A program made the position numbers and the translations under genes. DNA of 64,000 nt, taken from positions 147,975,501 through 148,039,500 of the forward strand of contig NC_092588.1 in NCBI RefSeq assembly GCF_047663525.1, given 5' to 3'. The DNA comes from Anas platyrhynchos. Lineage: Eukaryota; Chordata; Aves; Anseriformes; Anatidae. The notes beneath the pieces were generated by a model. It searched no databases, was not told the origin of the DNA, and was given only the letters and a program-made list of their open reading frames with translations. Shown in pieces: positions 61,261 through 64,000 of the stretch (positions are counted from its first letter, which is position 1; each line of letters starts with the position of its first letter).

Positions 61261-64000
61261 TTTTATAGGTTGGCTTTAGATTTACAATGTAGTTTGACAT
61301 ACATTTTATCAAGTGCATCTGATTTTACAGCTACCTTTCAAGGGCCAAATATTACCTGATTTACAACCACTTCCTAGTGCCTTCAGATGTGTTGCACTTC
61401 ACGCTAGGCTGGAGCAAATTTGGCCCCGTGTTTCACTATCTATCTGTATGGACTGCAATAAATTATGGTCTGTGCCATGACATCCTCTGAGGTGAAACAA
61501 TGAATATCAAACCATGGTTCTTGAAGGGTAGTAAGAGTAAAGCACAAGTGAAAATTGTCTGTCACTAATTGTTGGTGCTGTGACTGAGTTCATTCTATCC
61601 CAGAATTTTTACTGAGGGAGATTCTAGAGGTTTAACATATGCAGATTTGATATTCCCTGAAATGAATTTGTAATATCACTGTATTATGTGAAATAGATAG
61701 CCCCATTCATGACATTTATTATTATCATCATTGTTGTTGTTGTTATTGTTATTATTACTATTTATTGTATGGAAACAAGGCATCTGTAGAGCCTCAGTCT
61801 AATGAGGGAAAATAGGTCCTGAAAGTAATATAAAAATTATTTTAATAGCTTTTTCTGTCTGTTTTGCCATTTCTAGTTTCAAAAACAGATCAGTCTCACC
61901 ACAAAGACAATGCGTTTGGAAGCCCATCTAGAGACTCACCCTCAGTATTCATGTGGCTCACACTCCCATGCATTGCTTAAGTAGCATGCTAAGCCCACTG
62001 TCCATGTGTTCGAGATGACCACAGACAGATGAGAAGGTGTTTGTGGGATTGCTGCAAGGCAGGTTTGTGAACAGAAAGCTACATAGACATAAACAAGGCT
62101 ACTTCCAAGTTTGTGTCAATTGCATAAAGACACAGATTCAACCCTGGGCCATGCTGACACTAAAAATGATATCTATACAAATATCAGAATAAAATTTCAA
62201 AAGCAACTTGAAATATCCACATAGAAATATAAAACACCAGAGACAGTAAAAGCCATTTCAGACAGCTTTGACAGGAATCATCTAAATTACGATTAGCTGA
62301 GAAGCAACACTCATTAAAACAAAATTGCAGAGACCTGTGGCTGAAGTGCAGCTGCAGTTGTAATTGTGTGATAATTTCATTTTATTCTGATATCTGGCCT
62401 CAAAGATGTAATGCAATTCTTTATATGTTACATGTCCATGCACTGTCCTGAGATTTATTATTTATATAATAAATGAAAGTTCCTAAGCTTTTTCTTGAAC
62501 AGCATACTACTATGGCAAACTGACTCATCAAGGTTAACCATTCCTCTTGCCTACTACCTTCAAAAATTACATCCTCAAGAGGAATTGCACAACTAAGTCA
62601 GATAGTGTGGGCAAATTTAATTAACTAAATGTCAGAGTCCACAGTTGTTACAGATGACATAACGAGAAAAAGAGATAGGGCATAACCTTGAGGTACTTGT
62701 TATTGCTGCCAAATGTTTTAAAGGATTGTTTACATGGATATGAAGCTTTCAGTCTGTAGCACAATTAATATATGTGTGTACAATTACAAGTCCCTCAAAA
62801 TAGAGTTTTGTTGTGATGTTTCTTATACTCATTGAAGGAAACCTGGTGTGCAAGAAAATAAATATATAGGGTTCTGCCAGCTCAGCTCTGGCATCTGTGT
62901 TATCATCCAACAGGAGAGATCTGGATCCAGTGCTGCTCTTTAATTGCAACCACGGCAGGGAAGCCCAAGCTTTGCCCACCTCAGGTTCACAATGGCAAAC
63001 TGCCAGTGACCTTGGGCAGCCACATGTTTGCATCAAATGGTGAATCTGTAGTTATCTTACTGCCTTACTGTAAGCAAGGCATCTAGGAGCACAGCATTGG
63101 GTAACTAGGACCTTCCTGCCTCAGCTGAGAGTAGTTGCACAACAGGTCCTGGGTGTTGCCTTTTAGCTCTTATTTTTTCTATCAGTTACATTATACAGTA
63201 TACATTACCTTTCCAAAAAACAACAATGTGCTCTAAATGTTAAACAAGTCCGTCATTTCCTGTTACATCTGTACTGGTTTTGGGGTAAAGAATACAGGTT
63301 TAGTCCATATTTTTTAAATAAATTTACAACAGATATTATAAATAAATATAAAAAATAAATTTAAATAATTATATATATTACAATCAGACCCAACAGACTG
63401 ATTAAAAACCTGCTACCAGCTGAGCTGTAATATCCTACTGCTCTTCTGGGCCAATGAAAGCCCAAGGCTTGAACATCAAGGCTGGCCTTTTGGTTTTCAT
63501 TGTGATTTATTAATCTTAGGCTTTCCTAAATTTAGTGACAGGTGCTCCCTGCGAGCCTTTGCTGCCCCTCCACTACCATTCCATGGAAAGGGATAGCATA
63601 AGTCACCCACTTTCCCTCAGCAATGCACAACCAGGGGGTGTAAAGCCCACACAGGACCACCCTAGAAAAGGTCTTAGTAAGGACCTTCTCTCTACATGAG
63701 ACCATAAAATGGTATTTAGTTTGGAAAAATAAATAAATAAATAGATTGGCATCATGAAGAGCAATTTAAAAGAAACACTTATACATTTCCAAACAAACGT
63801 GTCCCAGAGCACCTATGGTTATTTAAAACTAGCCTGGGAGTGGTAGAAGGAAGTAGCAGTAGCATTAAAGAGTTAATTAAGTTGCAGAAGCAGAATGGGA
63901 AATAAATGAGGAGTGATAAAGAGAAATAAACCTTAAGTAGGACTTCTGAAAAGATCTGCAATAAACTAACTTGCTTATCTTAAGCCCAAAAATTATATGA

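Larger units (their letters stand above)
59243..64000. other. Repeat-poor right end, no gene seen
   Basis: Apart from a TA block (59388-59426), AAAATA patches (60627-60655) and ATT/GTT triplets (61716-61765), this is complex, repeat-poor sequence. A segment at 62955-63060 contains CAGTGACCTTGGGCAGCCAC, reminiscent of a MIR core, but weakly. No exon recognised. The segment 61030-61260 is described separately. Confidence 0.45.

Noticed and set aside
62955..63060. Second MIR-like SINE (CAGTGACCTTGGGCAGCCAC)
   Set aside because: Only one short core match; the flanks do not follow the element, so it was left as a remark.

Overview
This 64 kb window reads as intergenic DNA, or possibly the inside of a very long intron, from a bird genome. 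The avian call rests on at least seven fragments of the CR1 LINE. Several keep the diagnostic 3' end, which is short repeats of an ATTCTGTG or ATTCTATG octamer after a GGTTGGA / CTTCCAACC block. One large solo LTR of avian ERVL-like type is also present. I see no gene with convincing exons, no rRNA, no CRISPR array and no bacterial-style operon. The long open frames fall either in repeats (KEGR, FSFS or SFLP type peptides from microsatellites) or in transposon remnants. The CR1 subfamily at 2.2-2.7 kb and 17.6-18.2 kb resembles copies I associate with waterfowl, but that is only an impression.

Layout from left to right. 1-1290 is a minus-strand CR1 ORF2 piece running off the left edge. Plus-strand CR1 3' ends lie at 2158-2745 (young) and 3150-3660 (old, with a private 20-bp duplication). 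After AT-rich unique DNA come an ancient MIR-like SINE trace (6.3 kb), a TTTTA array (7.0 kb), a pure AAGGG array (9.8-10.0 kb) and a 605-bp GGAA array with an internal 236-bp duplication (14.5-15.1 kb). A young minus-strand CR1 3' end is at 17.6-18.2 kb. A 19-G run followed by an AG run is at 20.26 kb. 20.3-30.1 kb is unique AT-rich DNA with small repeats and hairpins. The solo LTR is at 30147-31131 with a perfect 5-bp target duplication. Then follow CR1 fragments (33.1, 37.3-38.0, 39.1 kb), a long AT-palindrome (34.3 kb), a perfect 30-bp palindrome (35.7 kb), an AAAAAG array (50.0-50.3 kb), an internally deleted CR1 (52.4-53.0 kb), an AT block (54.6 kb), several long A runs (55.6-58.1 kb) and an ancient LINE reverse-transcriptase trace (59.1 kb). 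The last 4 kb are repeat-poor and hold the best candidate for a conserved non-coding element (about 61.0-61.26 kb).

Nothing here works together as a system. The sequence is best read as a gene desert shaped by CR1 retrotransposition, one LTR recombination event and microsatellite growth, possibly with scattered regulatory elements. I did not find a previously undescribed biological system. The strongest leads are structural: the two long purine arrays, the palindromes, the LTR with its internal tandem array, and the repeat-poor right end.
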